Assembly: GCA_027083665.1 (NCBI GenBank) | Contig: JALWNV010000266.1 | Coordinates: forward strand, 1-9,630 | Origin: Helicobacteraceae bacterium | Lineage (GTDB): Bacteria > Campylobacterota > Campylobacteria > Campylobacterales > Sulfurimonadaceae | DNA: 9,630 nt | Reading direction: 5' to 3' | Part shown: positions 1 through 7,068 of the stretch, one piece after another | Position numbering within the stretch: the first letter of the stretch is position 1 | How the letters are laid out: the number at the start of each line of letters is the position of its first letter | The notes under the pieces: generated by a model | Database searches by the model: none | What the model was told of the DNA's origin: nothing | Seen by the model: only the letters and a program-made list of their open reading frames with translations | Program-made: the position numbers and the translations under genes

Positions 1-2
1 GG

Positions 3-1196
3 GAGGATGCATATGCCCTGTTCGCACTCGACGCTGAGGCGCACGGACGCTACCGCACCGCGGCGGAGTATTATGCCCTGCTGTACGAAAAAGCGCCGCG
101 CAAAGAGTACCGCGAGCATTTTTTTGCCAATTTGCTGCTGGCCAAACAGTACCGTGATATCATTACGAACGTCGATGCGATGGAGAAGGTCCACGGCTAC
201 GACCCGGAACTCGAACGCTACCGTATTCGCGCACTCGTCGGTTTGCGGAAGCTCGATGAAGCGAAAAAGGCGGCCCTGGTGCTGCTGGCGAAAACGAAAG
301 CCAAAGAGGATTACGTTGCCGCGGCCGATATCTATGCGCTCGAGAAGCACTACGATACGGCCCTGAAATATCTTCAAAGCGCCTATGCCCTCGACTACGA
401 CGAGGCGGTCCTTGACAAGATGGCCGTGATGATGTACGTCAATCTCGATCGGAAAAAGGACGCGATCGCCCAGCTCGAAACGCATATCCGGATCAACGGA
501 TGTTCGGAGCGTATCTGCAAACGGCTCGCCGGATTCTACAGCGATCAGAACAACGTCGAAGGGATGCTCAATACCTACCTGAAACTCTACGATCTGCTGC
601 ACGACCCGAAAATCGCCGAGGCGATCATACGCATTTACAGCTATCAAAAAGATATGATTCACCTCCGGCAGTTTCTTGAAGAGTCGCATGCGAACGACGA
701 TCTGCTGCTGAAGTTCTATATCAACGCCAAAGAGTATGCCAAGGCGTCGAAACTGGCCGAAAAACTTTACGAGAAGACGGGTGAGGGCGTCTACCTCGGG
801 CAGAGTGCGATATTCACCTTCGAAGGTGCGAAAGACAAAAACGACTCCGTCATGCTGCGGCGTGTGGTCGAAATGCTTTCCGAAGCGGTCAAGGCTGATC
901 CCGATCCGCTGCTGCTGAACTATCTGGGCTATCTGCTGATCGACAACGGTATCGACCCGGAAAAAGGGATCGTCTATGTGCGAAAAGCACTGAAGAACGA
1001 GCCCGACTCGCCGTTTTATCTCGATTCGCTGGCATGGGGCTACTACAAGCTCGGCCGATGCAAGGAAGCGCACGATGTGATGCAAAGGACGCTCAAGGCG
1101 ATGAACGGCGAACAGGACGACGAGCTCGACCGGCATGTCGAGGCGATCGAACGGTGCCTTGCAGGACAGAAAAACAAGACAGAAAGGCAGAAATGA
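3..1196 (+). CDS. TPR-repeat protein, 5'-truncated by window edge
   Basis: The reading frame is open from the first complete codon at position 3 to the TGA at 1194-1196, giving 397 visible residues with no start codon in the window. An in-frame TTG at 132 is internal, because coding sequence clearly continues upstream of it. The protein is almost entirely paired amphipathic helices with TPR features such as A-x-x-YY, and A-hydrophobic-x-x-Y positions recur every 34 or so residues. Near the C-terminus a stretch reads LNYLGYLL, then [20 protein letters not shown]. This NYLGY...DSLAW(G/V)YYKLG arrangement is typical of the last repeats of large envelope-associated TPR proteins of proteobacteria. 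TPRs are protein-interaction scaffolds, and no catalytic motif is seen. Whether there is a signal peptide cannot be judged, because the N-terminus is outside the window. The gene overlaps trpC by 4 bases (ATGA), so the two are probably co-transcribed and translationally coupled. The partner and exact role are unknown. Confidence 0.88.
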   Translation, partial: EDAYALFALDAEAHGRYRTAAEYYALLYEKAPRKEYREHFFANLLLAKQYRDIITNVDAMEKVHGYDPELERYRIRALVGLRKLDEAKKAALVLLAKTKAKEDYVAAADIYALEKHYDTALKYLQSAYALDYDEAVLDKMAVMMYVNLDRKKDAIAQLETHIRINGCSERICKRLAGFYSDQNNVEGMLNTYLKLYDLLHDPKIAEAIIRIYSYQKDMIHLRQFLEESHANDDLLLKFYINAKEYAKASKLAEKLYEKTGEGVYLGQSAIFTFEGAKDKNDSVMLRRVVEMLSEAVKADPDPLLLNYLGYLLIDNGIDPEKGIVYVRKALKNEPDSPFYLDSLAWGYYKLGRCKEAHDVMQRTLKAMNGEQDDELDRHVEAIERCLAGQKNKTERQK

Positions 1197-1993
1197 TTTT
1201 AGACGAGATTATCGCAAAGACGAAAGAGGATCTGAAAAAGCGCGAAAAAGAATACAGTATGGACTGGCTGGGGCGTTCGCTGGCGTTCAACGCCCGGGCG
1301 CCGCGTCCGGTGATCCCCCATCTCAAGGCGACGGAGGAGGAACCCTACCGTATCATTTCCGAAGTGAAAAAAGCGAGCCCTTCGAAGGGGGTTATCCGCG
1401 AAGATTTCGATCCGGTCGCCATTGCGCAGGCCTACGAGCGCGGCGGTGCGAATGCCGTTTCTATCCTGACCGAGCCGCACTACTTCCAGGGCCATCTCGA
1501 CTATCTCGCGGAGATCCGCCGCTATGTCGGCATTCCGCTGCTGCGCAAGGATTTCATCGTCAGCAAGTACCAGCTGGTCGAGGCGCTGGTCTACGGGGCG
1601 GACTTCGTCCTGCTCATCGCCAAGGCGCTTTCGCGCAAAGAGCTCAAGGAGCTGCTGAACTATACCCGCCATCTCGGCATGGAGGCGCTCGTCGAAATCC
1701 ACGACAAAAAAGACCTCACCAAGGCGATTTTCGCGGGGGCGGATATCATCGGTATCAATCACCGCAATCTGGAGACCTTCGAGATGGATATGGAGCTGAG
1801 CTACAAGCTCATCCCGCTGATTCCCAACAACAAGATCATCGTCGCCGAGAGCGGCATCTACGAGCACGGTCAGCTCGAAGATCTCTCAAAAGCGGGAGTC
1901 GACGCGTTCTTGGTCGGGGAGTCGCTGATGCGCCAGGACGATGTCGAAAGCGCGCTGCGCTGTCTGAAGACAGGGGAAGGCTGCCCTGCTTGA
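1193..1993 (+). CDS. trpC: Indole-3-glycerol phosphate synthase
   Basis: This cytoplasmic enzyme closes the ring of 1-(2-carboxyphenylamino)-1-deoxyribulose 5-phosphate to indole-3-glycerol phosphate in tryptophan biosynthesis. The 266-residue product is the normal length of a monofunctional TrpC (TIM barrel). Motifs in order are [11 protein letters not shown] (56-66), LLRKDFIV (116-123), ALVEIHD (165-171), INHRNL (188-193), AESGI (218-222) and LVGESLM (240-246). Residues E57, K59, K119, E168, N189, E219 and S220 line up with the catalytic set known from the Sulfolobus enzyme (E51, K53, K110, E159, N180, E210, S211) with a steady offset of 6 and then 9, so the active site appears intact. The ATG at 1193 is chosen over upstream in-frame starts because it has AGAAAGG at 1181-1187 with 5-base spacing, gives the family's usual N-terminus, and overlaps the stop of the TPR gene as ATGA. 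No other trp genes are in the window, so trpC stands apart from any trp operon here. Confidence 0.97.
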   Translation: MILDEIIAKTKEDLKKREKEYSMDWLGRSLAFNARAPRPVIPHLKATEEEPYRIISEVKKASPSKGVIREDFDPVAIAQAYERGGANAVSILTEPHYFQGHLDYLAEIRRYVGIPLLRKDFIVSKYQLVEALVYGADFVLLIAKALSRKELKELLNYTRHLGMEALVEIHDKKDLTKAIFAGADIIGINHRNLETFEMDMELSYKLIPLIPNNKIIVAESGIYEHGQLEDLSKAGVDAFLVGESLMRQDDVESALRCLKTGEGCPA

Positions 1994-2050
1994 TTGAAGC
2001 GGGATTATTCCGGTTCAAAAAGGGAGTCAGCTTCCATCGACCAAAAACAG

Positions 2051-2082
2051 GAAATCAAAAGCCATGAAAAGTGCCTGATTTC
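2051..2082 (-). terminator. Possible terminator of the lipoprotein gene
   Basis: Read on the minus strand, GAAATCA (2082-2076) pairs with TGATTTC (2057-2051). The stem is 7 bp and could be extended by two G-U pairs. It is followed after three bases by a five-T run (2047-2043). The first arm overlaps the TGA of the lipoprotein gene. The loop is long (about 18 nt) and the stem is AT-rich, so this is a weak candidate. It lies in the 87-base gap between the converging trpC and lipoprotein genes, where a terminator would be expected. Confidence 0.33.
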
Positions 2083-5000
2083 ATTGAGTCCTCTTGTCGG
2101 TCAGGTTGAAATTATAAACGGATTTGCCGGAGATGACAGGCGGCGTAACCTTACTTGCGTACCTGGTCGTCAAATCGCCGTTTTTGTCCGTTTCTTCGAC
2201 AGTAAGGTTGAATGAGAAACCGCTTTTTTGTTCCGAATGCACCGTCAACGCTTCTGCATAGCGGTTCCAAGAGATGTCCATCGGTATACCCGCTTGCAAT
2301 GTCATATTGGAGATTCGGTATATTTTTTCTGCACTGATCAGCTCCTGTTTGTCCGCTTTCAAGTAGCCGAACGAGGCGTTGATCGCGAAAGTGCTGTCCG
2401 CCATCGCCGAGAGAACACTCAGACTGACTGTATCCGGATCGTCTTTGTCCGGGATGAGTTTATATGTGTCGATTTGCTGGCCTCCGATGGTTTTCCCCTC
2501 AATCGAAATTGCCAGGTGCCCCGTTAGTATATTGAGTGAATAAGTACCGCTTTTGTAACCGTGTACCCTGACGGTCATAGGTTTGTCGTTCGGTATGATA
2601 AAAAGACCTGCTGAAGAGACATCCCCTGTCAGCGTACGGATCGCAATGGCACCGTTCCCGCCAAAGTTTTCGGCCCGCAGAGTAGTATTTCCGGTCTCAT
2701 CTTCAATACTGATACCGATATTGTCGTTGCTTTCCGTCGATAAAACGGCACTGCTTCCGATGCTTTCCCAGATACTTCTGAGCGTACTTGGGAGATTGTG
2801 GTCACGAATGTGAAGATCGCTACGTATCGCGTTGTAGGAGGTATTGCCGACGACGGAACTGTGTGAAATGAAAAAAGTGTCGTCATTCCAAAAGATCGGA
2901 TTTTGATCAAACCATCCTATGATGTAGCGCCAACTGTTCGAGGTCAGATTGAATTCAACGTAAGGGAAATCATGTTCATCGCTGAGCAAAGGCTCTCCAA
3001 GGCTTTTCTGAATCGCATTGACTCCGCCGATCTTGTTGGAATCATAGACGAAGACTTTCCAGTCGCCGCCGGCGTACCGTCTTGCCATCCAGGGTACGAT
3101 GGAGTGTCCGGAATCACCTTCGAAAATATTGAGCGAACCGTAATTTGAGAACTCACCGTCAAGGCTGTTCAAGACCTTGTTCAAGGTCCAGTCGAGTTCA
3201 TCTTGATGATGGTTGTGGTAACGATAGGTCTCTTCAAGCACGTTTTTGGATAATTGTGATCCTTGCTTTGCATGCACGAAGACTTTGACCCGGTTTGTCG
3301 GCGGATCGAGTTCGGCGGTGGTCGTAGCACCGGGCTGAAAGTTACTGGGTTCCAAAGACTCCTGACCGGTTGTCAATGCGATGGAGGTTCCGCTCATGCC
3401 GAAGCAGTTTCCTTTGCTTCCGATATCTTTGAGTGCGCTGTACCACTCTAAAGCTTTGATGGTGTAATTGCCAAACCGCCCCGTCACCTCATCGGTGCCA
3501 TAGATATAATTGAGGTATGATTTGCTCATTTCAGATGTTCTTGAGAAGTTGCCGAAGGTCAGAGCGTGGTTGTAAAGCTTCAGCTCGTCCCAGCCTCGAA
3601 TAGGAACCGCTTCGCTCTCGTAGGTAGTGAAATTGCCAGTCGTATCTACTGCTTTTATCGTATATTTGAACTCATCGGGGTCTCTGGCGAAATCCCCGTT
3701 CGTCCAGGTGTAGTCTATGGTGTTACTATTGAATCTGCGCGGTGCCGTATCTCCCGGAAGCCACAAGAGCATATAGGCAATCGCATCACTTTCATCCGAG
3801 GCGGTGGCCTTGATCCGGATGCGCTGTTTATCGTTTTTGATAAGACGGTAATAATCTGGTCTGACGTCTATGACGTCAAGATACTCCATAGACGATTCGA
3901 TCAGCGGTTTGTCGTTTTTGAAAATCGGGATCCTGGCAAATCGGGTACAGTATGGTGCGAGTCCGGACACATCATCCGCATAGACGTTGATGTGGAGGTA
4001 GCTGTTGTTGATCGGCGCATCGCTGTTGATTTTTCCGTGCAGCTCATAGCCAAGATACGTATGCCCCGGATTGTAGATGTAAGCACTTTGCGGGGCAGTC
4101 ATTGTGCCGCCGTCGTCTCTCCAAACCTTGAAATTGTAATAATCGATTGCCGCATTGTCGGTAACAGAAATGTGAAAGACGAACTCGTTCCCTTCACGCA
4201 GTACACTATGCTCCGAATCGATACGGATGACGCACTGTTCGTTATCGCTCTGCGTGGCGTACACTTGGAGTGCTTCTTCTGGCAGAAGGGAGCGTTTTCG
4301 GTAGGAAACGACCAGGGTCGGCGGGCGGCTTGTTTCATCGCTGGAAAAGCGCAGCTTCCCGCCAAATTCCGATGCTTCAAGAAGCAGGCCGTATGCGCCG
4401 GTCGGATCGGAGAGCCAGTCGAGCAGGATGCCAAGAGGAATATCGAGGTGTTTTTCGCCGATGTCTCCGTTGACATGCACCGTCCCGATGGTTGTGAAGT
4501 TGGAGAGTTCGTCGCGTGATACGATGGTGTTTTCATTAAACGGTGAGGTGAAAGCGTTGAGTTGCAGGTCCATACTTCTGCCCGATTCGTTCCATAAGAA
4601 GAGCTGGGCTGAGAGGATGTCATCGGTGTCGACTCCTTCCAGTGCCGCTGCAATATCCGCACCGTCAAATCCAACGACGAACTCCCGAATGTTGTCGTTG
4701 GCCGAATCGATTTCAAGGTAGCGTCCGTGACGTTCGAGATTCAAACGGTCGTGATTGGCATTCAATGTGACTGCTCTGTCCGAAGTGATGAGTGCAGCCG
4801 CTTCCGTGATCGGGATTCCGTGTTCAAAAACGTCACCGACATTTACATGTCCAGGACGATTTCGAAGCAGTTCGCCGGATACGGACTCCGGAGCGAAACC
4901 ACCGTCGATTTCCGACGTACCCGAGCTACTTGCTGCCAATGATGAAAGAGAATTGCCCGATGATACGGAAGAGGCGCTGCCGCTGGAAAACGAGCTTGCG

Positions 5001-5182
5001 GCATAGCTGCTCCGGATAGCGGAAGCCGCGCTGCTTGCGGAGGATGTACTTTCCGTACTGCTCGAGGAGAATACGCTGCTGTAGCTGCTGCCGTCGGTAT
5101 CAGAGGAAGCACCTCCCCCTCCGCCGCAGCCGGTCAGTATCGCCGATACGAGCAAACCTAAAAATGTAAGATATTGTTTCAT
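2081..5182 (-). CDS. Large multidomain surface lipoprotein with putative papain-like Cys-His-Asp domain
   Basis: The product has 1033 residues. Residues 1-19 form a lipoprotein signal peptide ending in the lipobox LTGC, with lipidation at C19. G20 at +2 fits outer-membrane sorting. Residues 20-24 are all Gly, and 26-90 are a low-complexity linker with 34 Ser in 65 residues. Residues about 112-295 resemble DNRLRE/CBM96-like (disaggregatase-related) beta domains, ending in the typical GGKLRFSSDE...RPPTLVVSY. Residues about 310-420 and 430-527 look like Ig-like beta modules. Residues about 530-790 form an alpha/beta region with GNCFGMS (C593), SGHSIVPW (H693) and VYDSN (D714), in the order of a papain-like triad. 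Residues about 800-1033 are beta-rich with no recognised family. The start is supported by GGGGAGGT 4 bases upstream of the ATG. It is transcribed divergently from a two-component system. Three of four sampled 60-base lines are 42-45% GC (the fourth 55%), against 57-58% in trpC. Catalysis is an inference; an adhesin or carbohydrate-binding protein without activity is the alternative. Confidence 0.9.
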   Translation of the reverse strand: MKQYLTFLGLLVSAILTGCGGGGGASSDTDGSSYSSVFSSSSTESTSSASSAASAIRSSYAASSFSSGSASSVSSGNSLSSLAASSSGTSEIDGGFAPESVSGELLRNRPGHVNVGDVFEHGIPITEAAALITSDRAVTLNANHDRLNLERHGRYLEIDSANDNIREFVVGFDGADIAAALEGVDTDDILSAQLFLWNESGRSMDLQLNAFTSPFNENTIVSRDELSNFTTIGTVHVNGDIGEKHLDIPLGILLDWLSDPTGAYGLLLEASEFGGKLRFSSDETSRPPTLVVSYRKRSLLPEEALQVYATQSDNEQCVIRIDSEHSVLREGNEFVFHISVTDNAAIDYYNFKVWRDDGGTMTAPQSAYIYNPGHTYLGYELHGKINSDAPINNSYLHINVYADDVSGLAPYCTRFARIPIFKNDKPLIESSMEYLDVIDVRPDYYRLIKNDKQRIRIKATASDESDAIAYMLLWLPGDTAPRRFNSNTIDYTWTNGDFARDPDEFKYTIKAVDTTGNFTTYESEAVPIRGWDELKLYNHALTFGNFSRTSEMSKSYLNYIYGTDEVTGRFGNYTIKALEWYSALKDIGSKGNCFGMSGTSIALTTGQESLEPSNFQPGATTTAELDPPTNRVKVFVHAKQGSQLSKNVLEETYRYHNHHQDELDWTLNKVLNSLDGEFSNYGSLNIFEGDSGHSIVPWMARRYAGGDWKVFVYDSNKIGGVNAIQKSLGEPLLSDEHDFPYVEFNLTSNSWRYIIGWFDQNPIFWNDDTFFISHSSVVGNTSYNAIRSDLHIRDHNLPSTLRSIWESIGSSAVLSTESNDNIGISIEDETGNTTLRAENFGGNGAIAIRTLTGDVSSAGLFIIPNDKPMTVRVHGYKSGTYSLNILTGHLAISIEGKTIGGQQIDTYKLIPDKDDPDTVSLSVLSAMADSTFAINASFGYLKADKQELISAEKIYRISNMTLQAGIPMDISWNRYAEALTVHSEQKSGFSFNLTVEETDKNGDLTTRYASKVTPPVISGKSVYNFNLTDKRTQ
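4913..5107 (-). repeat. Low-complexity Ser-rich linker region
   Basis: This stretch encodes residues 26-90 of the lipoprotein. On the coding strand it is a degenerate run of AGC/TCC/TCG serine codons mixed with GCA/GCC alanine and GGC glycine codons. It contains 34 Ser in 65 residues and no strict repeat unit. Such linkers hold folded domains away from the membrane anchor. The mixed codons suggest selection for Ser content rather than recent slippage, although the length may vary between strains. Confidence 0.75.
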
Positions 5183-5266
5183 TCAGACCTCCCCGGAAAC
5201 TGTTTTTCTAATCCTACCCGACAAGAATCCTGTAAAAGTTCCGTTGAAAAAAGATACAATAAAGAT
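5183..5266. promoter_or_regulatory. Divergent promoter region between lipoprotein and histidine kinase genes
   Basis: These 84 bases separate two divergent start codons. On the plus strand TACAAT at 5255-5260 lies in an A-rich run and matches the TAWAAT -10 of Campylobacterota sigma-70 promoters. There is no clear -35, as is usual there. It lies only 6 bases before the ATG at 5267, so the transcript would begin at or next to the start codon. On the minus strand a strong Shine-Dalgarno (GGGGAGGT, 5194-5187) serves the lipoprotein. A TAGGAT at 5216-5211 is a weak -10 candidate. No convincing repeated operator half-sites for the winged-helix regulator were found by eye. Confidence 0.5.
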
Positions 5267-6397
5267 ATGAACTTGTATTTGCGGCGTTTTCACTACAAAG
5301 AACTCTTTTTAGTGGGCTTTTACGTGAGCTTTATCGGAATTACGGCGTTGGCGGGAGTGATCGACTATGCGGTCGGGAAACGTTTCGATGCCGTGACGGA
5401 TCTGCTCTTTGTCGTGGTCGGTGCGGGGTTTTTCTATGCCTTTTTAAAAACGCGCAATTTACGGGTTGCCTCGAGCGCGATGTTGTGGATCGCGAGTACG
5501 ATCGTTTTTATTTTCATGGTTTCGAACGATTTCGATATGAGTATCATCTTTTCGCTGATGCTGCCGATGGTGGCATTCGTGCTGATGCCGCCGCGCGAGA
5601 TCGTCATCAATATGGGGCTGTACTATCTGATACTCGCCGGTTTGTTCGTTTACGGATACGTGCATTTCGAACACCATCCCCTTTTGCACGATGTTTCCAT
5701 GATGTCGGTTTACTTTATCGCGCTTTTGTTTGTCATCGCTTTCGGGATCGTCTATCACTATGCGATCGAACAGTCCTATCATGAACTGCAAAAAGCCAAC
5801 CGCCAAAAAGAGATTTTGCTCAAAGAGATCCATCACCGCATCAAGAACAATCTCAATATCATCAGTTCGATCCTGGGGCTTCAGAAACTCGATACGGACG
5901 ACAGCAAAGTGCACCGAATCATCGATCAGAACCGGCTTCGTATCGAATCGATGTCGTTGGCGCACGAAGTCCTCTACAGCACCGAAGACCTTTCGCATAT
6001 CGGTTTCGAAGACTACACGCGACGGCTGCTGGAACACATTCTCGCGATGTCGGATCTCAAAGCGGACGCGGAAATTTCGCTGCAAGCCGTTTCAGCGGCG
6101 TTTTCCCTCGAGCGGATGGTGCAGCTGGGGATCATCCTCAACGAACTGGTGACCAACTCCGTCAAGTACGCGTTTGCCCAGGGAAAGGGACGTATCCGTA
6201 TCACCTTGGCGAAGAAAGAGGAGGCATATTCGCTGGTGTATGCGGATAACGGTCCGGGAGTGCTGGAGCCGGATCGGTTGATGAAAAGCGATACGCTGGG
6301 GATGAATCTTGTCCGGCTGACAGTCGAGCAGATGGACGGTACGGTCGATATCGGCAACGACGGCGGGTTGCGGTACGAAATAAGGTTCGGGGCATGA
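5267..6397 (+). CDS. Membrane sensor histidine kinase, HisKA_2 family
   Basis: The 376-residue product has six predicted TM helices (about 13-33, 43-60, 68-85, 89-108, 115-133 and 143-165) with short loops and no sizeable periplasmic sensor domain. This suggests that it senses a signal in or near the membrane. A short coiled linker leads into the HisKA_2 dimerisation box, LLKEIHHRIKNNLNIISS (184-201). H190, just before Arg, is the likely phosphorylated His. The ATPase domain has the N-box LNELVTNSVKYAF (N292/E293, N297), the G1 box DNGPG (327-331) and the G2 box TLGMNLV (343-349), so the kinase looks intact. The ATG at 5267 is preferred. An in-frame ATG at 5174 would add 31 residues of unlikely sequence and overlap the divergent lipoprotein start, and a GTG at 5312 would cut into TM1. 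The 5267 start has no good Shine-Dalgarno and sits next to a -10 box. The stop overlaps the response regulator start as ATGA, so the two are translationally coupled partners. Confidence 0.93.
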   Translation: MNLYLRRFHYKELFLVGFYVSFIGITALAGVIDYAVGKRFDAVTDLLFVVVGAGFFYAFLKTRNLRVASSAMLWIASTIVFIFMVSNDFDMSIIFSLMLPMVAFVLMPPREIVINMGLYYLILAGLFVYGYVHFEHHPLLHDVSMMSVYFIALLFVIAFGIVYHYAIEQSYHELQKANRQKEILLKEIHHRIKNNLNIISSILGLQKLDTDDSKVHRIIDQNRLRIESMSLAHEVLYSTEDLSHIGFEDYTRRLLEHILAMSDLKADAEISLQAVSAAFSLERMVQLGIILNELVTNSVKYAFAQGKGRIRITLAKKEEAYSLVYADNGPGVLEPDRLMKSDTLGMNLVRLTVEQMDGTVDIGNDGGLRYEIRFGA

Positions 6398-7068
6398 TCC
6401 GGGTGCTGATTGTCGAAGATGAACTGATCCCGGCCGGCTATCTTCGACGGGTTCTTGTCCGCGAAAAGTACGAGGTACTCAAAACGGTCAAGAGCGGTGA
6501 AGAAGCGATAGCGGCTGCAGGAGATTTGAAACCCGATATCGTGCTGATGGATATCATGCTTTCGGACCGTATCAGCGGGACGGAGGCGGCAGTTGCCATC
6601 CGCGGACAGCTTCCGAAATGTATCATTATCTTTTTGACGGCGCTTTCGACGGAAGAGAGTATCGAGGAAGCGCTTGATTCCGGTGCCTATGCCTATCTGG
6701 TCAAGCCGTACCGGGAAAAAGAGATCGTCGCCACCATGAAGATGGCCTGCCGGCAGATCGTGCCGGTGCGCGATGATGAAAACAGTGTCGAGCTGCGGAA
6801 GGGGTATGTTTTTGATCGGAAATCGAAGCGTTTGCGGCACGAGGACAGGGAGGTTGATCTCGGACCGAAGGCCGTCGGCCTTATCGCCCTTCTGTGCGCC
6901 AATCCCGGCAGCAGCCTTTCGCACGAACAGATCATGTCGTCGTTGTGGAACGAACCGGTATCGGAGCAGACGCTGCGTTCGCTCATCCATCGCATCCGCC
7001 GTGTGACGGACAAAACTCTCATCGTCAATGCCAGCAAATCCGGTTACCGGATCGGTTTGAAGTCTTAG
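6394..7068 (+). CDS. Response regulator, REC plus winged-helix DNA-binding domain
   Basis: The 224-residue product is an apparent transcription factor and the partner of the upstream kinase. The receiver domain (1-118) has acidic residues E8/D9, phospho-acceptor D53 in VLMDIML, T82 in FLTA, and K104 in YLVKPY, so it looks functional. Residues about 133-224 form an OmpR/PhoB-type winged helix (LGPKAVGLIALLCANPG...LSHEQIMSSLW...TLRSLIHRIRR...NASKSGYRIGL). The recognition helix is the TLRSLIHRIRR stretch (193-203). The REC segment D-I-x-L-x-x-x-I-S-G-T-E-A-A is the form usually seen in regulators paired with HisKA_2 kinases, but many of those carry ANTAR or no output rather than a winged helix. 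The start ATG overlaps the kinase stop, with AAGG at 6382-6385 upstream. The gene ends in a 4-base tail-to-tail overlap with the yqeY-like gene. Its targets are unknown; the divergent lipoprotein gene is the natural candidate. Confidence 0.94.
   Translation: MIRVLIVEDELIPAGYLRRVLVREKYEVLKTVKSGEEAIAAAGDLKPDIVLMDIMLSDRISGTEAAVAIRGQLPKCIIIFLTALSTEESIEEALDSGAYAYLVKPYREKEIVATMKMACRQIVPVRDDENSVELRKGYVFDRKSKRLRHEDREVDLGPKAVGLIALLCANPGSSLSHEQIMSSLWNEPVSEQTLRSLIHRIRRVTDKTLIVNASKSGYRIGLKS

Noticed and set aside
132..134. TTG as start of the TPR protein
   Set aside because: The same frame continues upstream to position 3 with TPR-like sequence (for example [15 protein letters not shown]), so the gene is cut by the window edge.
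1199..1867. 222-codon minus-strand open frame opposite trpC
   Set aside because: It is a shadow of trpC, whose catalytic residues are all in place on the plus strand.
1994..2080. Extra small gene between trpC and the lipoprotein
   Set aside because: The gap is only 87 bases between convergent genes. The open frame starting there runs into the antisense of the lipoprotein without a Shine-Dalgarno.
3566..4519. 317-codon plus-strand open frame across the lipoprotein gene
   Set aside because: It is antisense to the lipoprotein, has no recognisable domain, and its residue composition fits a shadow frame. The minus-strand frame has a signal peptide, Shine-Dalgarno and domains.
5174..5266. ATG 5174 start for the histidine kinase
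   Set aside because: It would overlap the divergent lipoprotein start codon and add a Cys/Ser-rich extension unlike a kinase N-terminus.
6013..6990. 325-codon minus-strand open frame opposite the kinase and regulator
   Set aside because: It spans the junction of two clear plus-strand genes with intact motifs, so it is a shadow of their codon usage.
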